NCBI GenBank assembly: GCA_034658975.1
Contig: JAYEGJ010000001.1
Span: forward strand, 36,957 to 100,956
Length of the DNA stretch: 64,000 nt
Reading direction: 5' to 3'
From: SZUA-217 sp034658975
Lineage (GTDB): Bacteria; Actinomycetota; Acidimicrobiia; Spongiisociales; ZC4RG35
This document shows positions 7,757 through 14,826 of the stretch, piece by piece. The notes beneath the pieces are model-generated. The model searched no databases and was not told the DNA's origin. It worked only from the letters and a program-made list of their open reading frames with translations. The translations under genes and the position numbers were made by a program. Each line of letters opens with the position of its first letter. The stretch's first letter is position 1.

Positions 7757-8851
7757 ATGGACAACCCGGATCTCCAACGTCTTCGTGACGAGATAGGCGA
7801 GATCGATCGTCAGATAGTTGAACTTGCCGCGCGTCGGTCCGAGCTGGCTGCGATGGTCGGCGAGGCCAAACGTGAGACCGGGGCAGCCATTCGAGACTTC
7901 TCGAGAGAGAAAGAGGTCGTCGGACGGGCGAGGGAGATAGCCACCGGGGCTGGGTTGTCGGAGGATCTCGCCGAAAAGCTGATGCTCGAGTTGATTCGCT
8001 CGTCTCTGGTGGTCCAGGAGCGGGATCAGGTGAGAGCTTCTTCTGCGGGGACCGGACGTAGCGCGCTGGTGATCGGCGGGCTGGGCCACATGGGTAGTTG
8101 GTTTGTCCGTTTCCTCGAGTCCCAGGGTTTTGCGGTCGCCGTTGCCGACCCCTCCACCGGAGACGGCGACTACCAACGCTGGCATGATGCGGACGACCGG
8201 TTCGACCTCTACGTGATTGCGACTCCTCTCCCGGTCACGGCCGAGATCCTTTCCGAGATGGCCGCCAATCCACCGGAAGGCCTGATCTTCGACATCGGAT
8301 CGCTCAAGACGCCGCTGCGACGAGGCCTCGACCAGCTCGCCGAAACCGGCGCCCTCGTCACGTCGATCCACCCCATGTTCGGCGCCGATACCGACCTGCT
8401 CTCGGGTCGGCACGTGGTCTTGGTTGATCTGGGGAATGCCGAGGCGACCTCTCAGGCGAGGAAGCTCTTCTCATCGACCATGGCTTCGATTGTTGAAATG
8501 GATCTCGATTCACACGATCGGCTGATCGCATACATCCTCGGCCTGTCGCACGCCTTGAACATTGCCTTCTTCACCGCCCTCGCCGAGAGCGGTGAGGCGG
8601 CGGCGACCCTCGCCGAACTATCGAGTACGACGTTTGATCGTCAGCTAGATGTTGCCAGCCAGGTCGCAGGAGAGAATCCTCATCTCTACTTTGAGATCCA
8701 ATACCTCAACCAATACGGCGGCGAGTCCCTTGCGGCCCTGGGAGCGGCGGTCGATCGTCTGCGTGCAGTCGTCGAGGCCGGCGACGTGGCTGGATTCAGC
8801 TCTCTCATGGAGGATGGCGCGGCGTACTTGGAGGAGACGATGCGCCGTTAG
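7757..8851 (+). CDS. tyrA: Bifunctional chorismate mutase / prephenate dehydrogenase (T-protein)
   Basis: 364 residues in two domains. Residues 1-90 are an AroQ-type chorismate mutase (LQRLRDEIGEIDRQIVELAARR, a conserved Arg/Lys/Glu pattern). Residues from about 100 onward are a prephenate dehydrogenase with a Rossmann start LVIGGLGHMGSWFVRFLESQG, then VIATPLPVTAEIL, LIFDIGSLKTPL and SIHPMFGAD, the dehydrogenase signature with its catalytic His. It converts chorismate to 4-hydroxyphenylpyruvate for tyrosine synthesis. Fusion of the two is well known in enterobacteria and occurs in other lineages. A large bidirectional hairpin follows at 8866-8920. Confidence 0.92.
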   Translation: MDNPDLQRLRDEIGEIDRQIVELAARRSELAAMVGEAKRETGAAIRDFSREKEVVGRAREIATGAGLSEDLAEKLMLELIRSSLVVQERDQVRASSAGTGRSALVIGGLGHMGSWFVRFLESQGFAVAVADPSTGDGDYQRWHDADDRFDLYVIATPLPVTAEILSEMAANPPEGLIFDIGSLKTPLRRGLDQLAETGALVTSIHPMFGADTDLLSGRHVVLVDLGNAEATSQARKLFSSTMASIVEMDLDSHDRLIAYILGLSHALNIAFFTALAESGEAAATLAELSSTTFDRQLDVASQVAGENPHLYFEIQYLNQYGGESLAALGAAVDRLRAVVEAGDVAGFSSLMEDGAAYLEETMRR

Positions 8852-8865
8852 CCCCCCCCGCTCAG

Positions 8866-8920
8866 ACCGTTCTGTGCGGGTTTACTACGCGTGACGCGTA
8901 ACTAACCCGCACAGAACGGT
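8866..8920. terminator. Long inverted repeat, bidirectional terminator between tyrA and the HAD gene
   Basis: Perfect 17-bp arms (ACCGTTCTGTGCGGGTT at 8866-8882 and its complement at 8904-8920) surround an inner imperfect stem closed by ACGCG/CGCGT. It sits between convergent genes, so it most likely ends transcription from both sides. Confidence 0.8.
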
Positions 8921-8943
8921 TGGTCGGCATCCGATTTGGCGCG

Positions 8944-9720
8944 TTAAGCGTCCTTGCGGCCCTTCATGGCCCAATAGGCGAGGACGGCGGCGATCCCGGT
9001 GGCTACCGCGGCGCCTGGCACCGCGGCAGATGACAGCTTGTCCCTCATGGTCACTGCAGACTCGAAATGGCGAACCTCCCACCCGCGCTCCTCGGCGGCG
9101 GCGGCGAGTTGGGCATCGGGATTGACCACAACCGGGTGGCCTACCGCCTCCAGCATCGGAAGATCGGTGATCGAGTCGGAGTAGGCGTAGCTGCCGGCGA
9201 GGTCGATTCCCTCGGCGTGGGCCACGTCGATCATCGCTTGTGCCTTGTCTGGCCCGTACGCATAGAGCTCTATCTCGCCCGTGTACTTGCCTTCGTCGTC
9301 GGTGGCCGACCGGGAAGCTATGACGTCTTCGATGCCGAGGTATCGGCACAAGGGGCGAACGATCTCCTCGGGGCTGGCCGAGATGACGATGATCCTCCGG
9401 CCCGCGCGCCGTTGATCGTCGATGATCGCCAGGGCCTCGGCATAGACGAAAGGTGACACCACTTCGTCGACCGTCTCTTCGACGAGGGCCTCTACCTCTG
9501 CCTTTGACCAGCCTCTCGTCAGACCGGCCAATTCCTCTTTCGCCCGCTTGAGTTGCTCCTCGCCGGCGCCAAAGGCCTGGTAGTAGGCCTGGGCAATGCC
9601 GGCCTTGGCCAGGGTGGATCCGCTCAACAACCCCGCTTTGAACATCGGGCGGGTGAAGGCGAGTGTCGACGACTTGGCGATGATCGTCTTGTCAAGGTCA
9701 AAGAAGGCAGCCTCGGTCAC
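8944..9720 (-). CDS. HAD-IB family hydrolase (SerB-like phosphatase) with C-terminal membrane helix
   Basis: 258 residues from GTG 9720. HAD motifs are complete: AAFFDLDKTII (motif I, DxDxT), VISASPEEIV (motif II), and YAYSDSITDLPMLEAVG (motif IV) with a Lys in GPDKAQAM (motif III). This is the PSPase/HAD-IB subgroup that dephosphorylates small molecules. It ends with a hydrophobic helix (VPGAAVATGIAAVLAYWAM), so it may be membrane attached. Its position, divergent from the Tad operon, is the same as Rv3661 beside Rv3660c-Rv3654c in M. tuberculosis, which points to conserved synteny. Confidence 0.88.
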   Translation of the reverse strand: MTEAAFFDLDKTIIAKSSTLAFTRPMFKAGLLSGSTLAKAGIAQAYYQAFGAGEEQLKRAKEELAGLTRGWSKAEVEALVEETVDEVVSPFVYAEALAIIDDQRRAGRRIIVISASPEEIVRPLCRYLGIEDVIASRSATDDEGKYTGEIELYAYGPDKAQAMIDVAHAEGIDLAGSYAYSDSITDLPMLEAVGHPVVVNPDAQLAAAAEERGWEVRHFESAVTMRDKLSSAAVPGAAVATGIAAVLAYWAMKGRKDA

Positions 9721-9787
9721 CCGGTCAAGATAACCGTTGCGAGACGAGGGTCTTGATTCGACCCGGGCGACTTCATATGTTCGAGGC

Positions 9788-10327
9788 ATGGGGAAGGGGA
9801 GTTCCCGGGTCCTGGCCGTGCAGTCGCCAGACCCGGTATTGGCGACGATCGCACCATTTGCGCTGGCGTTGGCGGCGGGCACGGCGCTCGTGGTCGATTT
9901 CGAAAGGAGTGGGCCGCGCTCCTTGGCCGAGTTGGAGGCCGATGGGCCCCGGCTTGAAGAACTCGCGCCGGGTAGGTCCGGAGTGGCCGTTCTTCCCGGC
10001 GGACGGATCGACCTCGGTGTTGCCGTCGATCTGGTGCACCGCTTGGGAGACAGCTGGCCCGCCGTTGTCGTGCGCCCGCCTGCGGCAGGAGGCTGGCCGG
10101 GAGTGACGGTTCCCGTTCTTCCGCTCTATCCGGGGCGTCTCGGGCCTCGTGAACAGATTGCTGCTGTGTGGCAGCCAATCGGGTCGGGCTCGCGCCCGCC
10201 GGGCCCGGGTCCGGTGCTGCCGAGGCTCGGTCGTCGAACGATTGGTGCCCTTCTCGACGGACGGGTGCCGCCCCGGAGCAGATGGGTCAAGGCGTGGACA
10301 CCGGTCTGGGGGCTTCCGTGGGCGTAG
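9788..10327 (+). CDS. Unknown protein in the ssd/TadZ position of the Tad operon
   Basis: 179 residues from ATG 9788. It contains ALALAAGTALVVDFERSG and SGVAVLPGGRIDLGVAVDLV, which resemble a shrunken ATPase-like core (as in Ssd/CpaE/TadZ proteins) but without a recognisable Walker A motif. Ssd of mycobacteria is about 350 residues, so this would be a reduced or unrelated protein in the same slot. Its TAG stop overlaps the GTG start of tadA (TAGTG), so translation is coupled. If it is a TadZ-type localiser, it would place the pilus machine at the cell pole; that is inference from position only. Confidence 0.6.
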   Translation: MGKGSSRVLAVQSPDPVLATIAPFALALAAGTALVVDFERSGPRSLAELEADGPRLEELAPGRSGVAVLPGGRIDLGVAVDLVHRLGDSWPAVVVRPPAAGGWPGVTVPVLPLYPGRLGPREQIAAVWQPIGSGSRPPGPGPVLPRLGRRTIGALLDGRVPPRSRWVKAWTPVWGLPWA

Positions 10328-11358
10328 TGGATCGAGTGAGCCGTGCCATCGCCGCCGGCGAGGTAGCCCTCCAGGGAGGGAGCGTGCGAGATGAGGCCCG
10401 AAGACGTCTCGGTCACGAGTCGCCATGGATGACCGAGGCGACGGTCGACGCCGTGGTTCACAGAGTTCTTGGGTTCGGGCCCATCCAGGACTTGATCGAA
10501 GACGAGATGGTGACGGACATCCTCGTCAACGGTCCCGATGAGATATGGGCAGACCGTGGCACGGGCCTCGAGCGGTGTGAGGCGCGCTTCTCCTCTTCCG
10601 CCGACATCGTGGCCACGGTCGAGAGGGCGATTGCTCCTCTCGGTCTTCGCATCGACCGCATGTCGCCGATGGTTGCTGCCCGGCTGCCGGACGGAAGTCG
10701 GCTCCAGGCCGTGCTGCCACCAGCCTCGGTCGACTTCCCGCTCGTCGCCATCCGCAGGTTCACCCAGAGAGTGGCCTCCCTCGATGATCTGGTGGCCAGC
10801 GGCGCGGCGACCGAGGACCAGGCAATCAGGCTGCGGACCGCCGTCAGCGAAGGCCGGACCCTGGTGGTGTCCGGCGGCACGGGGGCGGGGAAGACCACCC
10901 TTCTCAACGTCCTCGGCGAATTCATAGGGGACGACGAGCGTGTGGTCACGATCGAGGACGCTGCCGAGCTGTCTCTTCCCGGTCATGTAGTCCGTCTCGA
11001 GGCCCGACCCGCCAACGCCGAGGGTGCTGGTGAGATCACCATTCGATCCTTGCTCAAGTCCGCCCTGCGGCTCCGGCCCGACCGGATCATCGTTGGTGAG
11101 GTGCGGGGACCAGAGGCGCTCGATTTGGTCTGGGCTCTGAACACCGGCCATCGGGGATCAATGACGACGGTCCACGCCAATTCACCGGAAGAAGCCATCT
11201 GGAGGATCGAGACGCTTGCTCTGTCTGCCGGCGAAACCTCGGAGTCGGGAGTCGTGCGTCAGCTTCGGGCCGCCGTGGACGTCGTTTGTCAGATAGAGCG
11301 CACCGCCAATGGTCGGCGGATAACGGATGTCGTCGAGATGGAGGAGATTGGCCAGTGA
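10327..11358 (+). CDS. tadA: Tad/Flp pilus assembly ATPase TadA (CpaF family)
   Basis: 343 residues from GTG 10327; an upstream in-frame ATG at 10282 is possible. It is a type II/IV secretion ATPase: [17 protein letters not shown] at the N-terminal domain, Walker [17 protein letters not shown], the Asp box [10 protein letters not shown], Walker [14 protein letters not shown], and the His box [12 protein letters not shown]. These drive pilus assembly from the cytoplasmic face. It is translationally coupled to the genes on both sides. Confidence 0.93.
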   Translation: MDRVSRAIAAGEVALQGGSVRDEARRRLGHESPWMTEATVDAVVHRVLGFGPIQDLIEDEMVTDILVNGPDEIWADRGTGLERCEARFSSSADIVATVERAIAPLGLRIDRMSPMVAARLPDGSRLQAVLPPASVDFPLVAIRRFTQRVASLDDLVASGAATEDQAIRLRTAVSEGRTLVVSGGTGAGKTTLLNVLGEFIGDDERVVTIEDAAELSLPGHVVRLEARPANAEGAGEITIRSLLKSALRLRPDRIIVGEVRGPEALDLVWALNTGHRGSMTTVHANSPEEAIWRIETLALSAGETSESGVVRQLRAAVDVVCQIERTANGRRITDVVEMEEIGQ

Positions 11359-11981
11359 TCGAACTTTTGGGGCTCGGGCTCGCCGTTGTGGGAGGCATGG
11401 ACTACCGGCGGGTCGCCGTGCTTGTTCTGGCACTCACCGTCCCGATCTTGGTCTTGGTCATGGCGGCCGTATTGGCGTTGAGAAGGCGCCGCAAGGAGGA
11501 GACGCTGTCGGCGCTGTTCTGCGAGGGAGTGGCTTCTGAACTTCGGGCCGGCTCGAATCTCGCCGACGCTCTCGCCGTGACCGCCCGGGGCGTGGAGATA
11601 GAAGTAGACGCGGGCAGTGCCGCCGACATGGCACGCCAACTGAGTGCGCGCCTACCGGACATCGGTCGCGAGCTGGAGGCGACGATCCGGGCTGCGGCGT
11701 TCGCAGGGTCCCGAATCGGGGACCTGTTCGATGAGATCGGATCACTGGCGATAGCGCAGGCTGAGATCTCACGCGAGGTTCGTGTGGCGACGGCCCCGGC
11801 CAAGGTCACGGCATCGATATTCGTCGGAGCGCCCGTCGCCTATCTGGTCGCTCAGGGAAGATTCGGGACCGTTGGTGGTCTGATCGAGTCGACTGGCCAG
11901 CAGGTGGCAGGTTCGCTGGGTCTCGGGTTGTTCATGGTCGGCCTTGGATTGGTTGGCGTCATCATGTGGCGGGCAGCGTGA
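11355..11981 (+). CDS. tadB: Tad pilus inner-membrane platform protein TadB
   Basis: 208 residues from GTG 11355, overlapping the tadA stop (GTGA). Two N-terminal hydrophobic stretches ([13 protein letters not shown] and VAVLVLALTVPILVLVMAAVLAL) precede a cytoplasmic T2SSF-like domain (CEGVASELRAGSNLADALA; IGRELEATIRAAAFAGS), and two C-terminal helices follow. This is the short actinobacterial TadB (compare Rv3658c). With TadC it forms the platform on which TadA works. Confidence 0.85.
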   Translation: MIELLGLGLAVVGGMDYRRVAVLVLALTVPILVLVMAAVLALRRRRKEETLSALFCEGVASELRAGSNLADALAVTARGVEIEVDAGSAADMARQLSARLPDIGRELEATIRAAAFAGSRIGDLFDEIGSLAIAQAEISREVRVATAPAKVTASIFVGAPVAYLVAQGRFGTVGGLIESTGQQVAGSLGLGLFMVGLGLVGVIMWRAA

Positions 11982-12520
11982 GCACCGCCGCGATAGGAGG
12001 GGCAGTCGGGTTCATGGTTGCCGGCCTTCCCGGTGCGCTGGTAGGCGCCGGTTTGGCCACGGTGGTGTCCAGACGTCGATCGGTCACAGTGCCTCTTCCG
12101 ACCCGACGCCTCGTCTTGTTGTTGCTTCTGGTCGAGCTCCGCTCGGGCCTCTCGGTGCTCGCCGCTCTTCAGGGTGTTTCTGAGGGTCTGCCTGATGACC
12201 ATGATCTGCGGAGAGTGGCTCGCGTCGCAACGGTCTCCGGTCTGACTTCATCGCTTTCCGAGGCGTCTCCAAGGTTGCGGCCCTTGGTGGCGCAGCTCGC
12301 CCGAGCCCAGCGTTCCGGAAGCTCACTGTCGAATGTTGTTCGCGTGATGCTCGACCAGGACATTGCCACCGAGAGGGCGGAGCGTTTGAGCAAGGCACGT
12401 TCGTTGCCTGTTCGCCTGATGATCCCGGTCACCCTTCTGATGCTCCCGGGTCTTGTTTTGATGCTCTATGCCCCGAGCCTGCTGCGGCTCTTCGACGACC
12501 TCATTGGGGCCTGGTCGTGA
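11978..12520 (+). CDS. tadC: Tad pilus inner-membrane platform protein TadC
   Basis: 180 residues from GTG 11978, overlapping the tadB stop (GTGA). It has an N-terminal Gly/Ala-rich helix (AAIGGAVGFMVAGLPGALVGAGLA), a T2SSF-like cytoplasmic part (LLLLVELRSGLSVLAALQGVSE; ARAQRSGSSLSNVVRVMLDQD) and a C-terminal pair of membrane helices (LMIPVTLLMLPGLVLMLYAPSLL). The order tadA-tadB-tadC and the small size match the mycobacterial locus (compare Rv3657c). Confidence 0.83.
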   Translation: MSTAAIGGAVGFMVAGLPGALVGAGLATVVSRRRSVTVPLPTRRLVLLLLLVELRSGLSVLAALQGVSEGLPDDHDLRRVARVATVSGLTSSLSEASPRLRPLVAQLARAQRSGSSLSNVVRVMLDQDIATERAERLSKARSLPVRLMIPVTLLMLPGLVLMLYAPSLLRLFDDLIGAWS

Positions 12521-12571
12521 TCTCCGCACTTCTCCCCGCACCGGTCGGCCACCGGTTTGAAAGGAGTGTCT

Positions 12572-12769
12572 GTGACACGTATTTGGTCAATGATTCTGAG
12601 CCGCCGGGGAGAGGAGAGCGGTCAAGCGACTGTCGAGTACTTCCTCGTCATCCTCGCGGCCAGCGCCCTCGCCGTGATCGCCCTGAAGTGGCTTCAATCC
12701 GGGAGTGGTGGCGGGTTGCTGGGCGACCTGTTCGGGAAGGTCGTCTCATGGGTGGTCGGACTGTTCTGA
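12572..12769 (+). CDS. Flp-type pilin (DUF4244)
   Basis: 65 residues from GTG 12572, with AAAGGAG 7 bases upstream; an upstream TTG at 12557 is less likely. The pilin signature is EESGQATVEYFLVILAASALAVIALKWL: an E/Q-A-T-V-E-Y stretch at the start of a hydrophobic helix, as in type IVb Flp pilins and DUF4244 proteins. It is the likely major pilus subunit, cleaved at a Gly by a prepilin peptidase. No prepilin peptidase gene is in the window. It overlaps the next gene by 22 bases. Confidence 0.85.
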   Translation: MTRIWSMILSRRGEESGQATVEYFLVILAASALAVIALKWLQSGSGGGLLGDLFGKVVSWVVGLF

Positions 12770-13131
12770 CATCCCAGGAGGGAAGCGTGACCATCGAGTT
12801 CTTCCTGGTGATCCCGCTGGTGATCTTGGTCCTGGTTGGTGGTCTCCAGGTGATCTCGATAGCGCGGGCCCGGGTCGAGCTCGTTGGGGCAGCACGGGAA
12901 GGAGTGCGAGTCGCCGCCACGACGCCAGATCCCGCACGGGCGGTATCGGCCGTGGAGGCGGCGCTCCCTCCCGGCGTTCGCGACCGGGCGCGAATCTCGG
13001 TGGTCAGGCCCTCGGTGGTGGGTCAGCCGGCTCGCGTCTCGGTCACGGTGCGTCATCTGCTCGGGGTCCCGTTCCCTGACGGGTTCGGAGTCGACCTCTC
13101 CGCATCGGCAGTCATGCGCGTCGAGCGATGA
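12748..13131 (+). CDS. TadE-like pseudopilin
   Basis: 127 residues from ATG 12748, inside the end of the pilin gene. The N-terminus has SQEGSVTIEFFLVIPLVILVLVGGLQVI, a TadE-like pseudopilin helix with the conserved Glu at position 5 of the mature form. The C-terminal domain is beta-rich (ARISVVRPSVVGQPARVSVTV). It corresponds to Rv3655c in order and size and would be a minor subunit of the pilus. Its stop overlaps the next ATG (ATGA). Confidence 0.85.
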   Translation: MGGRTVLTSQEGSVTIEFFLVIPLVILVLVGGLQVISIARARVELVGAAREGVRVAATTPDPARAVSAVEAALPPGVRDRARISVVRPSVVGQPARVSVTVRHLLGVPFPDGFGVDLSASAVMRVER

Positions 13132-13514
13132 AGAGCGAAAGGGGGGCGGCCGCCATGGCGATGGCAGGCATAGCGGGCGTGCTCGCTGCAGTGGCCATCG
13201 CAGCCGCCTCTCTTTCGGTTCTCTACACAGCGAGAGTCCAGGCCGTCGTGGCGGCCGACGCCGCAGCGCTGGCAGCAGCGCCGGCGACATTCCCGGGAAC
13301 CTCGCAGGACACTCCGGTCACCGCTGCTCGACAGATGGCGTCCGCCAACGGAGCGCTCCTCGTTTCGTGTGATTGTCGAAACGATGTCTCACTCTCTGCT
13401 CGTGTCGTCGAGGTGAGGACGGCGGTCGAGGTGTCGGTTCCTGTGTTCGGGAGGCAGAGGGTTCATGCGACGTCACGAGCCGAGTTCGACCCGCGGGCGT
13501 GGCTGGTGCCCTGA
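13128..13514 (+). CDS. Rv3654c-type TadE/G-like protein
   Basis: 128 residues. A basic N-terminus, MKSERGAAAMAMAG, leads into one hydrophobic helix, and ARVQAVVAADAAALAAA is the hallmark of the Rv3654c-like family at the end of actinobacterial Tad operons. The C-terminal part is beta-rich. A 61-base piece of this gene (13400-13460) is copied exactly at 14696-14756. It closes the Tad operon. Confidence 0.83.
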   Translation: MKSERGAAAMAMAGIAGVLAAVAIAAASLSVLYTARVQAVVAADAAALAAAPATFPGTSQDTPVTAARQMASANGALLVSCDCRNDVSLSARVVEVRTAVEVSVPVFGRQRVHATSRAEFDPRAWLVP

Positions 13515-13807
13515 CCCGACCACCAAACCGGCGAATCGCTCAGATCCTTATCACCGATCCTGAGCCACAGATGTTCCACGGTGAGGTCGTCTCTCGAGGC
13601 GCTGAGCGTGTCGGCTACATGAGGGCTGCGTCATATGGGCTCACCCTCGGTGCTGCGGTCGGCCTGGCGATGATCGAAGCAGGCGAGTCCGTGACCACGG
13701 CCTACATCGAAGACGGCTCATGGGAAGTGGAGGTAGCCGATCGCATCTATCCAGCGACGGCCTCGCTCCGTCCTCTCTATGATCCCACCTCCGCACGGGT
13801 GCGTTGA
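13515..13807 (+). pseudogene. C-terminal remnant of a GcvT-domain FAD oxidoreductase (dimethylglycine/sarcosine dehydrogenase-like)
   Basis: The frame has no proper start but contains TDPEPQMFHGEVVSRGAERVGYMR, then ASYGLTLGAAVGLAMIEAGESV, and VEVADRIYPATASLRPLYDP at the end. These are the final strands of the aminomethyltransferase C-terminal barrel as found in dimethylglycine and sarcosine dehydrogenases, ending in PLYDP-x4-R. The whole N-terminal oxidoreductase and most of the GcvT domain are absent. It directly abuts the Tad operon, so the rest was deleted or it was carried in as a tail. Confidence 0.72.
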
Positions 13808-13832
13808 GCGTCCGTTTAGCGGAGTGATGTAG

Positions 13833-13847
13833 GTTTGCGTCGCAAAC
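13833..13847. promoter_or_regulatory. Perfect inverted repeat upstream of the lipoprotein gene
   Basis: GTTTGCG-T-CGCAAAC, a 15-base perfect palindrome 21 bases before the ATG at 13869. It could be an operator or a 5' leader hairpin. No regulator is identified. Confidence 0.4.
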
Positions 13848-13868
13848 ATTTCGTATTTGGAGGAATGA

Positions 13869-14414
13869 ATGAAACGGCTCGCTATCGTCCTGGCTCTTGC
13901 CCTGGTATTCGCCGCATGTTCCGGCACGGAACCAGGGTCAGATCCCGAATCGGCCGATGATCCAGTGACGACGGCGGCGGCTTCACAGGACACGCAAGCT
14001 CCAGCTGATGAGCCAGAGCCGGAAGAACCTGCTGAGGAGCAGGCCCCCGCGCCTCAGGGCGAGGTTGCGATCACGTTGACCATTGGTGATGAGACCTGGG
14101 AGTTCATTGGGTCCCTATGCGCTTATGTCAACGCGCTCCCCGGCGACGAAGGCTCGGAGTGGAACGTCTCCATGGTCCAGGACGGACTACAGGTTTATAT
14201 CAGCGACGACTCGTTTGGCACCTTGGTCTCTATGGCCGACATCGAGAATGGTGCTAATGCGACCGTCAACTGGGAAGCTTCAGGCGACAACCTCCAGCTG
14301 ACGGTCGACGGAAACGACATCAGTGCCACAGGAACGTTCAGAGACGAGGTGAACGGTGGCACTGCCGAGGGCACCCTCTCGGCAACCTGCGCTGATTGGT
14401 TCGACGCGACCTAG
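13869..14414 (+). CDS. Putative lipoprotein, unknown
   Basis: 181 residues with a lipoprotein signal (MKRLAIVLALALVFAACSG, lipobox VFAAC). A Pro/Glu/Ala-rich linker follows, then a beta-sandwich-like domain of about 110 residues (ITLTIGDETWEFIGSLCAYVN; SATGTFRDEVNGGTAEGTLSATC) with two cysteines that could pair. The ribosome site TTGGAGGA is good. The TAG stop lies in the CTAG at the left end of a repeat element (14411-14576), yet the protein looks complete. Confidence 0.8.
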   Translation: MKRLAIVLALALVFAACSGTEPGSDPESADDPVTTAAASQDTQAPADEPEPEEPAEEQAPAPQGEVAITLTIGDETWEFIGSLCAYVNALPGDEGSEWNVSMVQDGLQVYISDDSFGTLVSMADIENGANATVNWEASGDNLQLTVDGNDISATGTFRDEVNGGTAEGTLSATCADWFDAT

Positions 14415-14576
14415 TGCCCCGACCGCCAATGTTTGCCGCGTTCAGGACGGCCAGTGGCGCCCCTGGCTGTGTCCTCGTCCTCGACGAACGGCCAGGTGCG
14501 CCTTCGTCCTGCGTCCTTGCCAGAGACACCCCTGCCTCGCCCTGATCATCGCCAACGTTACCGGCCAGAGCACTAG
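14411..14576 (-). repeat. MITE-like repeat, copy A (full length, CTAG at both ends)
   Basis: 166 bases bounded by CTAG on both sides. The ends are imperfect inverted repeats over about 45 bases: CTAGTGCTCTGGCC at one end, CTAGTGCCCCGACC at the other, each followed by a related AACGTTGGC/AATGTTTGC and TTCAGG-like block. It is the reverse complement of the copy at 56238-56390 with long stretches of identity. CTAG at both ends fits a 4-base target duplication of the kind used by IS5-type transposases (YTAR targets); that link is inference. No open frame is inside. Confidence 0.75.
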
Positions 14577-14695
14577 TCGATGATTTCCTTGGAGGCGGCT
14601 GGCCGGGCAACGGTGTTCTCTTTCGGGGTGATGACGACCTTGTCTAAGGCACCAGTGAAGGGGAGCGGACTTCCGTCGTAAGCGGGGTCGCCCGG
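14577..14695 (-). pseudogene. C-terminal remnant of an arylsulfatase
   Basis: On the minus strand the frame reads RPGDPAYDGSPLPFTGALDK followed by VVITPKENT and ends at a TAG inside the repeat's CTAG. PAYDGSPLPFTG and the DKV block after it are typical of the C-terminus of bacterial arylsulfatases. Only about 40 codons remain, cut at 14696 by a duplicated piece of the Tad gene. Confidence 0.6.
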
Positions 14696-14756
14696 TCGTG
14701 TCGTCGAGGTGAGGACGGCGGTCGAGGTGTCGGTTCCTGTGTTCGGGAGGCAGAGG
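14696..14756 (+). repeat. Exact 61-base duplication of the Rv3654c-like gene
   Basis: Identical to 13400-13460, in the same orientation. It is flanked by the arylsulfatase remnant on the left and the partial repeat copy C on the right, so it cannot be part of a gene here. Confidence 0.9.
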
Positions 14757-14806
14757 CGCCTCTGCATCGCCCTGAACATCGCCAACGCCACCGGCCAGGG
14801 CACTGG
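14757..14806 (-). repeat. MITE-like repeat, copy C (one end only)
   Basis: The reverse complement reads CAGTGCCCTGGCCGGTGGCG, then TTGGCGATGTTCAGGGCG, matching about 50 bases of one end of copies A and B. The other end is missing and is replaced by the 61-base Tad duplication. Confidence 0.65.
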
Positions 14807-14826
14807 GTAGGTGATAATCAGGGGCG

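Noticed and set aside
7406..8413. 335-codon minus-strand frame over the 7394 gene and tyrA
   Set aside because: tyrA motifs on the plus strand are intact; opposite frame is composition-driven.
10126..11151. 341-codon minus-strand frame over tadA
   Set aside because: The plus strand has the complete secretion ATPase; the opposite frame has no motif.
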